64,000 nt of DNA from CADEDV01 sp036383515. GTDB lineage: Bacteria; Bacteroidota; Bacteroidia; Chitinophagales; Chitinophagaceae. Location: positions 1 through 64,000 of the forward strand of contig DASVOE010000020.1 in assembly GCA_036383515.1 (NCBI GenBank), given 5' to 3'. Below the pieces are notes generated by a model, which did no database searches, was not told where the DNA came from, and saw only the letters and a program-made list of their open reading frames with translations. Within the stretch, counting starts at the first letter, position 1. Every line of letters begins with the position of its first letter. Shown here piece by piece: positions 49,971-57,914 of the stretch. The translations under genes and the position numbers were made by a program.

Positions 49971-52355
49971 ATGATGAAGAAAATTCTGTTACTGAACTTT
50001 GTTTTACTGGGTATGGTCATCATTTCCAGGTCACAAATTCAGAACAATGCCAATTCCAACCACGCCAATAAGTTTGAGCAGTTGGGAACGATTTTACCAA
50101 CGCCCAATGAACAACGCACTGCAAGCGGAGCCCCGGGTACCAAATACTGGCAGCAACGAGTAGATTATGATATCAAATGTGAACTCGACGAAGCCAATAA
50201 CAAATTAACAGGCAGTGAAACCATTACTTACTTTAATAACTCACCGGATATGCTGAGTTATTTCTGGTTGCAGCTGGATGAGAACCAGCATAGCACCGTC
50301 AATAACGCAAATTATCAAAACATCAACGTGATGCCCCAGCAAACTACCGACAAAGTGCTGGATCGTTTTGAAGAAAGAAGATCAGATAACGGTTATGGGG
50401 TAAATATTACCAAACTTACAGATGCTGCCGGTAAGTCATTAAAATATACGATCAACAAAACGATGATGAAGGTGGACCTGCCTATGCCATTAAAGCCGGG
50501 TCAGAAATTTGTTTTCAATGTGGACTGGAATTATAAGATAGTTAACCGGGGTGATTTTATTCGTTTTGGTGGTGCAAGAGGTGGGTACGAGAATTTTCCG
50601 GAAGATGACAATAACAATTATACGATGACGCAATGGTATCCCCGTCTCTGTAAATACAGTGATGACCAGGGATGGCAGAACCACCAGTTCACAGGTACGG
50701 GTGAATTCACCTTATGTTTCGGCAACTTCAAAGTGCAGATGACCGTACCTGCTGATCACATAGTAGGTGGCACCGGAGAGTGCCAGAACTATGCACAAAC
50801 ATTATCAGCTACGCAAATGGCCCGCTGGCAAAAAGCACAAACTGCTAAAGAACCTTTGCAAATTGTGACACTGGATGAAGCGCTGGCTGCCTCCAAACAA
50901 AAAAGCAAAACAAAGAAAACATGGATCTATAAAGCAGATAATGTTCGTGACTTTGCCTGGACATCATCCAGGCGTTTTGTATGGGATGCTATGGGCACCC
51001 AGGTAGAAGGAAAGAAAGCAACGGCCATGAGTTATTATGCGAAAGAAGCTTATCCCATTTACAGTAAATATTCTACCAAAGCAGTAGCACATACGTTGAA
51101 AACATATTCAAAATTTTCGATCCCCTATCCTTATCCTGTTGCCATCAGCGTAGAGGGTAACCAGGGTATGGAATACCCGATGATCTCATTCAATCCCGGC
51201 CGTGCAGAAAAAGATGGTAGCTATACAGAAGGATCAAAGAATGCGGCCATTTTTGTGATCATCCATGAAGTGGGACATACCTTTTTCCCAATGATCGTAA
51301 ACAGTGATGAACGTCAATGGACCTGGATGGATGAAGGATTGAATTCTTATTTGCAATACCTCACCCAGGAATTATGGGATAATAAATTTCCATCCAATGG
51401 CGGACCTGCATGGACCATTACCAATTATATGAAGCTGCCCAAAGACCAGTTGGAACCCATCATGACCAACTCTGAGAACATCAACAATTTTGGTGCGAAT
51501 GCTTATTCTAAAGTAGCAACAGGTTTAAATATTTTAAGAGAAACGATCGTAGGGCGTGAGTTATTTGACAATGCATTCAGGGAGTATTCAAAACGATGGG
51601 CGTTTAAATCACCAACCCCTGCTGATTTCTTTCGTACCATTGAAGATGCAACCGGGGAAGATCTCGATTGGTTTTGGAGAGGATGGTTCTATGGCACAGA
51701 TGCCTGTGACATTTCGATTGATTCAGTAAAACATGCCATACCTGATGTGACGGCCGTGCCCGCACAAAAAAACGATACCACCGTCATGGCGTCCTTATCC
51801 AAACCAGCGGTGAATCCTTTTGAAGATATCTCCAAGATCAGGAATAAACAGGATAAGAACATTGTGTTTGAAACCGATAAGGATACAGCACTCCGTGACT
51901 TCTATTGGAAGTATGACCGGGAAATTGCAAAGTATGATTCAGCAAAATATCCCCTGGTAGTAAAAGCACAAACCGAAGCCCTGGATGCAACTGGTCAACA
52001 GAAATATGCCGGTAAACATTTGTATGAAATATCGTTTACCAATAAAGGCGGATTACCAATGCCCATCATCCTGGAATGGACTTATAAGGATGGTAGCAAA
52101 GAGATCGAAAGAATTCCGGCACAGGTATGGAGAAAGAACGAAAAGAATGTGCTGAAAACATTCATGAAAGATAAAGAAGTAGCTTCTATCAAACTGGATC
52201 CTTATCGTGAAACTGCTGATATTGATGAAACCAATAATACTTCCGGCGATATTAAAGAGCCGAGTAAGTTTAAATTATTTAAGCAAAAACAAAATGTAAC
52301 ACCTGCAGCGGGTATCAATCCTATGCAGAAGGCGACGGAGAAGAAAGGGTTTTAA
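49971..52355 (+). CDS. M1 family zinc metallopeptidase (first copy)
   Basis: From ATG 49971 the product is 794 residues with a signal peptide (MMKKILLLNFVLLGMVIISRSQ). An M1 N-terminal beta domain (QQRVDYDIKCELDEANNKLTGSETITYFNNSPDML) is followed by the catalytic domain with HEVGHTFFPM near residue 431 and the third zinc ligand in WMDEGLNSYLQY. The C-terminal region ends KATEKKGF. It should be an exported, soluble or membrane-associated aminopeptidase. The GAMEN exopeptidase motif is replaced by GNQGMEYP, as usual in this subfamily. It shares high identity and its 3-prime flank with the gene at 52836. Confidence 0.92.
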   Translation: MMKKILLLNFVLLGMVIISRSQIQNNANSNHANKFEQLGTILPTPNEQRTASGAPGTKYWQQRVDYDIKCELDEANNKLTGSETITYFNNSPDMLSYFWLQLDENQHSTVNNANYQNINVMPQQTTDKVLDRFEERRSDNGYGVNITKLTDAAGKSLKYTINKTMMKVDLPMPLKPGQKFVFNVDWNYKIVNRGDFIRFGGARGGYENFPEDDNNNYTMTQWYPRLCKYSDDQGWQNHQFTGTGEFTLCFGNFKVQMTVPADHIVGGTGECQNYAQTLSATQMARWQKAQTAKEPLQIVTLDEALAASKQKSKTKKTWIYKADNVRDFAWTSSRRFVWDAMGTQVEGKKATAMSYYAKEAYPIYSKYSTKAVAHTLKTYSKFSIPYPYPVAISVEGNQGMEYPMISFNPGRAEKDGSYTEGSKNAAIFVIIHEVGHTFFPMIVNSDERQWTWMDEGLNSYLQYLTQELWDNKFPSNGGPAWTITNYMKLPKDQLEPIMTNSENINNFGANAYSKVATGLNILRETIVGRELFDNAFREYSKRWAFKSPTPADFFRTIEDATGEDLDWFWRGWFYGTDACDISIDSVKHAIPDVTAVPAQKNDTTVMASLSKPAVNPFEDISKIRNKQDKNIVFETDKDTALRDFYWKYDREIAKYDSAKYPLVVKAQTEALDATGQQKYAGKHLYEISFTNKGGLPMPIILEWTYKDGSKEIERIPAQVWRKNEKNVLKTFMKDKEVASIKLDPYRETADIDETNNTSGDIKEPSKFKLFKQKQNVTPAAGINPMQKATEKKGF

Positions 52356-52357
52356 AA

Positions 52358-52389
52358 GCCTCCCTAAATCCCTCCGAAGGAGTGACTTG
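52358..52389 (+). repeat. GC-rich palindromic repeat, copy 3
   Basis: GCCTCCCTAAATCCCTCCGA then AGGAGTGACTTG, starting 3 bases after the first M1 stop. It is the counterpart of copy 4 at 55215-55247 and of the pair at 44.5 kb. Confidence 0.55.
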
Positions 52390-52428
52390 CTAAACACAGA
52401 CCCTCAGAGTTGAAATTTGTTTGTATTA

Positions 52429-52459
52429 TGCCATCTGCATTTTAGCAGATGGCATTTTT
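52429..52459 (+). terminator. Terminator of the first M1 gene
   Basis: TGCCATCTGC at 52429-52438 pairs perfectly with GCAGATGGCA at 52445-52454 around ATTTTA and is followed by TTTTT. Confidence 0.85.
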
Positions 52460-52495
52460 CTTTAGAGAAAATTTTAAGTATAAAAGTTTTTTTGC

Positions 52496-52615
52496 ACACG
52501 GATATGATAGATGAAAAGGATAAACACGGATTTATTATCTGCTCCGCAGGATAATTCATTCCAACTATTAGCAAATTTTTCCTGTGTATATCCATCCAAT
52601 CTGTGTCATCCGTGT
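52496..52615. repeat. Long imperfect palindrome with ACACGGAT ends
   Basis: The left end ACACGGATATGATAGATG and the right end ATCTGTGTCATCCGTGT pair with some mismatches, and inner units AAACACGGAT and TGTGTATATCC pair as well. This is one of the intergenic 100-bp palindrome types that recur in this window. Confidence 0.55.
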
Positions 52616-52835
52616 ACCTGTATTTAAATAGCTGAACAGCGAACCTGCTTGCCGGCAGCTCGAATTCAATCGAATTACTGAAGCCGGGCCGAAAATTAAA
52701 AGTAATGGGTTAATAAGGCTGCCGTTTATAAAAAATATTGTTTTTATCTGTCTTTGCGCAAACAATGAACTTCGATTTTCTTAGTTTTGGAATACTGCCT
52801 GTCCTACATTTCATTATTTAAATTTTACATACAAC

Positions 52836-55214
52836 ATGAGAAGTTTTATCATCAGTATTTTACTGGTTATTGTTTTGAATGCAGGTGCTCAAAACATTTA
52901 CAACAATCCCAACAGCAATCACGGTAATAAGTTTGAGCAATTGGGAGCCAGTCTGCCCACCCCTAATGAATATCGCACAGCCAGCGGTGCACCCGGTCCT
53001 AAATACTGGCAACAGCGCTGTGATTATGATATTAAATGTGAACTGGATGAAAAAAACCTGAAGTTGAATGGTAGCGAAACAGTTACCTATTTCAATAACT
53101 CACCAAACGAATTGGTGTATTTATGGTTGCAGCTGGATGAGAACCAGCATAGCAGTGTGAACAATGCGAATTATCAAACCAGTAATTCGATGAATACACA
53201 GGTAAGCCAGCAACAATTAGATCGGGACGATGAAACAAAAACAGATAACGGTTATGGCTTTAATATATTAACCCTGACAGATGCAACGGGGAAACCATTA
53301 AAGTATACTGTCAATAAAACAATGATGCGGGTTGAGTTACCCCTGCCATTAAAAGCAGGACAGCGTTTTGTTTTTAAACTTGACTGGAATTATAAAATAG
53401 CGGATCGCCTGGGCAAAGGTGGTCGTGGTGGTTATGAATATTTTCCTGAAGATGGAAATTATTTATTTACTATGGCGCAATGGTATCCCCGTCTTTGTGT
53501 GTACAGCGATTTTCAGGGCTGGCAAAATCACCAATTCACAGGTCGTGGTGAATTTGCGCTGACATTTGGAAATTTTAAAGTAGCGATGACGGTGCCGGCT
53601 GATCATGTGATCTTATCAACCGGTGAATGCCAGAATTATCCGGCTGTATTAACGGCTGCACAACTGGCCCGCTGGAATAAAGCACAAACTTCTTCTGACC
53701 CCCTGGAAGTAGTGACGCTGGAAGAAGCGAAAGCAGCAGAGAAACAAAAAAGTGAAAAGAAAAAAACATGGATATTCAAAGCAGATAATGTCCGTGACTT
53801 TGCATGGGGCAGTTCAAGAAAGTTTATCTGGGATGCAATGGCGACAAAAGTAGAAGGCAAAAAGATCATGTGTATGAGCGGCTATGCAAAGGAAGCCTAT
53901 AGTTTGTATAGAAAATTTTCAACCAAAGCAGTCGAGCATACCATTAAAACGTATTCCAAATTCACGTTGCCTTATCCTTATCCCGTTGCCCAAAGTATTG
54001 AAGCTTCCAATGGAATGGAGTACCCAATGATCTGTTTTAATTTCGGGCGAACAGAAAAAGACGGCACTTATAGCGAGAGCACCAAAAACGGAATGCTGGG
54101 CGTAGTGATCCATGAAGTAGGTCACAACTTTTTCCCCATGATCATCAACAGCGATGAACGCCAGTGGAGCTGGATGGATGAAGGGTTGAATACATTTGTG
54201 GAATACCTGACAGAAGAATTATGGGATAATAAATTCCCTGTGCGTCGCGGCCCAGCAGCTTACATTACCGATTATATGAAATTGCCTACTGATCAGTTGG
54301 AACCCATCATGACCAACAGTGAGAATATTGTGCAATTCGGACCTAATGCTTATTCAAAACCAGCGACCGGTTTAAATATTTTACGGGAAACAATCATGGG
54401 TCGTGAGTTATTTGATTATTCATTTAAAGAATATGCAAGAAGGTGGGCTTTCAAACATCCGGAGCCAGCTGATTTCTTCCGTACAATGGAAGATGCGAGT
54501 GGTGAAGACCTTGATTTTTTCTGGAGAGGATGGTTCTTCAGCACCGAGGTTTGTGATATTTCATTGGATTCAGTGAAATATGCAAAACCCGACCTGGCGG
54601 CTGTTCAGCAAGAAACCAGAGAAAGAAATCCTTTACGCAGTATTGATAAACCATTGGTGCCCGTTTTTGACGACATCAGTAAGGTCAGGAACCGGGCCGA
54701 TAAAAAAATTGTTTTTCAAACAGATGCAGATACGTCTGTCCGTGATTTCTACTGGCGTTATGACCGTGGTATCGAACCTTATGATACTTCTAAATTGGAA
54801 GTAAGGCCACGGGATAGTAAACCTGAGCCTTTAACAAATGCCGAAAAAGCAAAGTATGCCAATAAGAATATGTATGAGCTCACCTTCAGCAATAAGGGTG
54901 GTCTTGTGATGCCCATCATTATTGAATGGACATATAAGGATGGTACCAAAGAAATTGAAAAGATACCGGCGCAGGTATGGCGGTTAAATGAAAGCAAAGT
55001 AGTAAAAACATTTATCAAGGATAAAGAAGTGGCTTCTATAAAACTGGATCCGATGAAAGAAACAGCGGATATCAATGAAAGCAATAATAGCTGGAATACC
55101 ATTGCTGAGCCTTCCCGCTTTACAATGTTCAAACAAGCACAGACAGGCAGAAGAAATGGTGGTAGCCAGGCTGGAAACCCCATGCAAAAAGCACAGGAGA
55201 AGAAAGGGTTTTAA
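52836..55214 (+). CDS. M1 family zinc metallopeptidase (second copy)
   Basis: The 792-residue paralogue has a signal peptide (MRSFIISILLVIVLNAGAQ) and the same domain order as the first copy, with HEVGHNFFPM near residue 425 and WMDEGLNTFVEY for the third zinc ligand. Large parts are identical or near identical to the first copy (EQLGxxLPTPNE; QQRxDYDIKCELDE; LWLQLDENQHSSVNNANYQ), with most change between residues 265-300 and 590-650. Both catalytic sites are intact. The 3-prime flank, including repeat and terminator, is conserved too, so this is a tandem duplication. Confidence 0.93.
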   Translation: MRSFIISILLVIVLNAGAQNIYNNPNSNHGNKFEQLGASLPTPNEYRTASGAPGPKYWQQRCDYDIKCELDEKNLKLNGSETVTYFNNSPNELVYLWLQLDENQHSSVNNANYQTSNSMNTQVSQQQLDRDDETKTDNGYGFNILTLTDATGKPLKYTVNKTMMRVELPLPLKAGQRFVFKLDWNYKIADRLGKGGRGGYEYFPEDGNYLFTMAQWYPRLCVYSDFQGWQNHQFTGRGEFALTFGNFKVAMTVPADHVILSTGECQNYPAVLTAAQLARWNKAQTSSDPLEVVTLEEAKAAEKQKSEKKKTWIFKADNVRDFAWGSSRKFIWDAMATKVEGKKIMCMSGYAKEAYSLYRKFSTKAVEHTIKTYSKFTLPYPYPVAQSIEASNGMEYPMICFNFGRTEKDGTYSESTKNGMLGVVIHEVGHNFFPMIINSDERQWSWMDEGLNTFVEYLTEELWDNKFPVRRGPAAYITDYMKLPTDQLEPIMTNSENIVQFGPNAYSKPATGLNILRETIMGRELFDYSFKEYARRWAFKHPEPADFFRTMEDASGEDLDFFWRGWFFSTEVCDISLDSVKYAKPDLAAVQQETRERNPLRSIDKPLVPVFDDISKVRNRADKKIVFQTDADTSVRDFYWRYDRGIEPYDTSKLEVRPRDSKPEPLTNAEKAKYANKNMYELTFSNKGGLVMPIIIEWTYKDGTKEIEKIPAQVWRLNESKVVKTFIKDKEVASIKLDPMKETADINESNNSWNTIAEPSRFTMFKQAQTGRRNGGSQAGNPMQKAQEKKGF

Positions 55215-55247
55215 GCCCTCCTAAATCCTCCCTAAAGGGAGGACTTG
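55215..55247 (+). repeat. GC-rich palindromic repeat, copy 4
   Basis: GCCCTCCTAAATCC, then TCCCTAAAGGGA and GGACTTG, directly after the second M1 stop. The CCTCCC-TAAA-GGGAGG hairpin is perfect here. Confidence 0.6.
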
Positions 55248-55287
55248 TCTTAACACAGACCCTTAGAGTTGAAGTTTGTTTATAGTA

Positions 55288-55318
55288 TGCCATCTGCTAA
55301 AATGCGGATGGCATTTTT
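55288..55318 (+). terminator. Terminator of the second M1 gene
   Basis: TGCCATCTGC at 55288-55297 pairs with GCGGATGGCA at 55304-55313 (one G-U pair) and is followed by TTTTTT. It is nearly the same as the terminator of the first copy. Confidence 0.85.
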
Positions 55319-55403
55319 TATTTATGGTCACCAGGGTTTCCTGCTCTCTATTATAAATGATGCAAAGAGGTGGGCTAAAGTAGAATTGTCATTACTTTTA
55401 ATC

Positions 55404-56225
55404 ATGATCAGGAAAATCTTTGCAGCGTTAGTAATAGTTTTTATTATCACGACTACTCATGCAGCAACTGTTGATACTATTCCCATCTACAGTAAGGCGA
55501 TGGATAAAAGTTTTAATTGCGTGGTAATAAAACCTCTGTCTTATAAAAAGAGAAAACAGGAATACCCCGTGGTTTATTTATTACATGGCTATGGCGGTTC
55601 ATACAGCAACTGGATCAATCTTGTTCCCGGATTAAAAAAATATGCAGACGATTACCAGTTCCTGGTTGTTTGTCCGGATGGAGGTTATAGCAGTTGGTAT
55701 TTAAATAGCCCCTTAGATTCTTCCTTTCGTTTTGAAACCTATATCAGCACAGAAGTTCCCGCCTGGATCGATGCTCATTACAATACAGTTAAAAACAGGA
55801 ACGGAAGAGCTATTACCGGCTTAAGCATGGGCGGGCATGGTGGTTTGTTTTTAGGTTTCCGGCATGCAGCTATTTTTGGAGCCTGCGGTAGTATGAGTGG
55901 TGGCGTGGATATGCGTCCTTTTCCTAAAAATTGGGAGATCAGTAAGCGCATTGGCGACTCAGCACATTATGCCATGAACTGGAAAGAGTATTCTGTGATA
56001 ACAGTGATCGAACAAAAACCCAAAGACTCTCTTGCCATTATCATAGACTGTGGCACGGAAGATTTTTTTTATACGGTGAACCGTGCTTTGCATGAAAAGA
56101 TGCTTGCCCTAAAAATACCACATGATTATATTGAACGACCCGGCAAACATGATTGGAAATACTGGGCTAATGCGGTGAAGTACCAATTGTTATTTTTCAG
56201 GGAGTATTTTGAAAAGATGAAATAA
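55404..56225 (+). CDS. Exported esterase (esterase D / antigen 85-like alpha/beta hydrolase)
   Basis: The true start is likely the ATG at 55404, giving 273 residues with a signal peptide (MIRKIFAALVIVFIITTTHA). The longer frame from 55269 begins inside the terminator of the M1 gene. The hydrolase features are YPVVYLLHGYGGSYSNW, the nucleophile GLSMGGHGG, IDCGTEDFF (Asp) and GKHDWKYW (His). It should hydrolyse esters in the periplasm, perhaps of acylated sugars; the family also includes feruloyl esterases. Confidence 0.9.
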   Translation: MIRKIFAALVIVFIITTTHAATVDTIPIYSKAMDKSFNCVVIKPLSYKKRKQEYPVVYLLHGYGGSYSNWINLVPGLKKYADDYQFLVVCPDGGYSSWYLNSPLDSSFRFETYISTEVPAWIDAHYNTVKNRNGRAITGLSMGGHGGLFLGFRHAAIFGACGSMSGGVDMRPFPKNWEISKRIGDSAHYAMNWKEYSVITVIEQKPKDSLAIIIDCGTEDFFYTVNRALHEKMLALKIPHDYIERPGKHDWKYWANAVKYQLLFFREYFEKMK

Positions 56226-56247
56226 AGCGCTTCGTCCTTACGTTTCG

Positions 56248-57144
56248 ATGCAAATCAATTGCATGCGGAAGTCTTTTTATTTAGCAGGCCTTACTGCTTT
56301 TTTTTCAATCCTTCTCCTCTCCTGCGCTGATAGTTCAAAAACTGAAAAGGAAATAATCAAAGCAATGGAAGAAAGCCTGAATAGCTCAAACAAGATAATG
56401 AGCTATTCAAGTCTAACAATTTTTTTGGCTTTACAAGAAAAGATTGATGATCCGATGACCCGTTACAAAGCTGAGATATGGTATCCAAAGGCCGAACACA
56501 TCCAAAATCTTTCTAAAAACTGTTATGACTATATTGAATCTTTAAAAAAAGAATCAGGCCTTTCTGCAGAAAAATCTACAGGGCTTTTAAAGAAATTAAA
56601 ATCCTATAAAGCTGAAGTTTTGAATGTGGATTCGTTTATAAAAAAGGAATTTACTGATGCAATCCTTATTTCAGAATTTGCTGATTCAACGAATATTTCT
56701 GAAGAAAGTTTTTTTGATATGTTCTTTAAAACCACTTCAAAAGAATCAACGAATGCTTTTTTAACCAAGCTTCAGAACAATGTCAAGCGTTTAGAAAATA
56801 GAACGATGGCTTTTTGCAATGATCATATCATGGTCCATCGTCCTTTTTATGATTTATATAATGTAATAATTGAGCAGAACAGCCAAATAGTCGGGAAAAG
56901 TAAAGAAATTAAGATCACTGCAGGCGTTGGATCGTTTAGCAAAATGGCAAATGCGAAGATTACAATTAATAATGAAATTATACCCTTGAATGAAAATGGA
57001 GTGAGTCTGTATAAAATTAAAGCACCAAATAAGTCTGGAAAATACAAATTACCTGTAAGAATTCAATTCATTGATGAAAACGGAAAAACACAAATTATAG
57101 AAAAAAATGTTGAATATTCCGTAGCCAAAGAATGTGATCAATAA
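56248..57144 (+). CDS. Orphan GldM-like lipoprotein
   Basis: The 298-residue protein has a lipoprotein signal (FFSILLLSC; start could also be the ATG at 56263). The mature part follows the N-terminal and first periplasmic domains of gliding protein GldM: helical bundle with QNLSKNCYDYIESLKKESG and TKLQNNVKRLENRTMAF, then a beta domain GKSKEIKITAGVGSFSKMANAKITINNEIIPL ... GKYKLPVRIQFIDENGKTQIIEKNVEYSVA. GldM proper is about 500 residues with an inner-membrane helix and drives gliding/type IX secretion. This one is shorter and lipid-anchored and no gld/spr genes surround it, so it may be a modulator or a diverged relative. The assignment rests on pattern recall. Confidence 0.65.
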   Translation: MQINCMRKSFYLAGLTAFFSILLLSCADSSKTEKEIIKAMEESLNSSNKIMSYSSLTIFLALQEKIDDPMTRYKAEIWYPKAEHIQNLSKNCYDYIESLKKESGLSAEKSTGLLKKLKSYKAEVLNVDSFIKKEFTDAILISEFADSTNISEESFFDMFFKTTSKESTNAFLTKLQNNVKRLENRTMAFCNDHIMVHRPFYDLYNVIIEQNSQIVGKSKEIKITAGVGSFSKMANAKITINNEIIPLNENGVSLYKIKAPNKSGKYKLPVRIQFIDENGKTQIIEKNVEYSVAKECDQ

Positions 57145-57156
57145 ATTTTACAACTA

Positions 57157-57867
57157 TCAATACCCCGTGCTTCCATCTCTCGTCCTCACTTTTTTCTTAC
57201 CGGAGTTTTTCTTTTCATAATCCAATATGGCCTGTGGCTTTGTCACTATTTTTTTCCCGGCACTATCAGTAGCGGCTTTACCGGTGCTTACATTAATTGG
57301 TTTTATCTCCCCATCATCTCCTTCTGTTCCTTCATTCCCGGTTTGCAGTTTATTTAAAAAATAGTGTTCCGTTTTTTCAACTCTTCCCCACATCGGGTCA
57401 TAATATGTCCAGGTGCCATGCCGGTTTGTTTTTCCTTCTACTTTTACAATCACCCAATCAACCAATTTAGTCGGGTCTTTCAGATCATACACCGCCACCG
57501 TGTCCATTGTTTTTTGCGGATCTACGGCCCGCCAGCTTTCTTCCCTTTCCAATATTCCTGCCTGCGTATAATAACGGGCCTTACCATCAAGGCTGCCCCA
57601 GCGATAATTTTCTTCAGCAATCTTATCACCCATCAACGAAAAACGAATCCAGAGCCCATCTTTTTTATCATTTAAAAAATAACCCTGTTCATCATAACCG
57701 GGCTCTCCGCGCAATGCCTCTGCATGCAAAACCCAGGGCCCCTGCTTCCTGCCTTTCATATCCACACAATTAAGTGTATCACCTTTTACGCTGATGATAT
57801 AACTTTTCCAGGGCTGGCTAAAGCCGCTCATAGAAATAAGAAAAAGGAAAACAGGAATAAATCGCAT
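57157..57867 (-). CDS. Exported protein with MORN-like repeats
   Basis: The 236-residue protein has a signal peptide (MRFIPVFLFLISMSGFSQ). The core (residues ~35-165) contains MORN-like strands: GRKQGPWVLHAEALRG, DKKDGLWIRFSLMGDKIAEENYRWGSLDGKARYYTQAG, KTNRHGTWTYYDPMWGRVEKTEHYFLN. Similar Bacteroidota proteins are labelled YwqK-type antitoxin repeats, a label without functional meaning here. The C-terminal 60 residues are low complexity and basic. The gene is divergent from the sortilin-like gene, 47 bases apart, and ends facing the GldM-like gene. Confidence 0.7.
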   Translation of the reverse strand: MRFIPVFLFLISMSGFSQPWKSYIISVKGDTLNCVDMKGRKQGPWVLHAEALRGEPGYDEQGYFLNDKKDGLWIRFSLMGDKIAEENYRWGSLDGKARYYTQAGILEREESWRAVDPQKTMDTVAVYDLKDPTKLVDWVIVKVEGKTNRHGTWTYYDPMWGRVEKTEHYFLNKLQTGNEGTEGDDGEIKPINVSTGKAATDSAGKKIVTKPQAILDYEKKNSGKKKVRTRDGSTGY

Positions 57868-57914
57868 AGTTTAGTAAGTTTATGCCTTTACAATAACGCC
57901 AAAACTGTTCGTTT

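Larger units (their letters stand above)
52356..52835. other. Intergenic region between the two M1 genes
   Basis: Contents in order are a GC-rich repeat (52358-52389), a conserved 3-prime flank shared with the second M1 gene, a terminator (52429-52459), an imperfect palindrome (52496-52615) and an AT-rich upstream region of the second gene. TACATTTC at 52805-52812 resembles a -7 box, with TTTG only 15 bases before it, so the promoter is uncertain. No gene is seen. Confidence 0.65.

Noticed and set aside
55269..55403. N-terminal extension of the esterase frame
   Set aside because: It starts within the terminator region of the preceding M1 gene and places 45 residues before a normal signal peptide.
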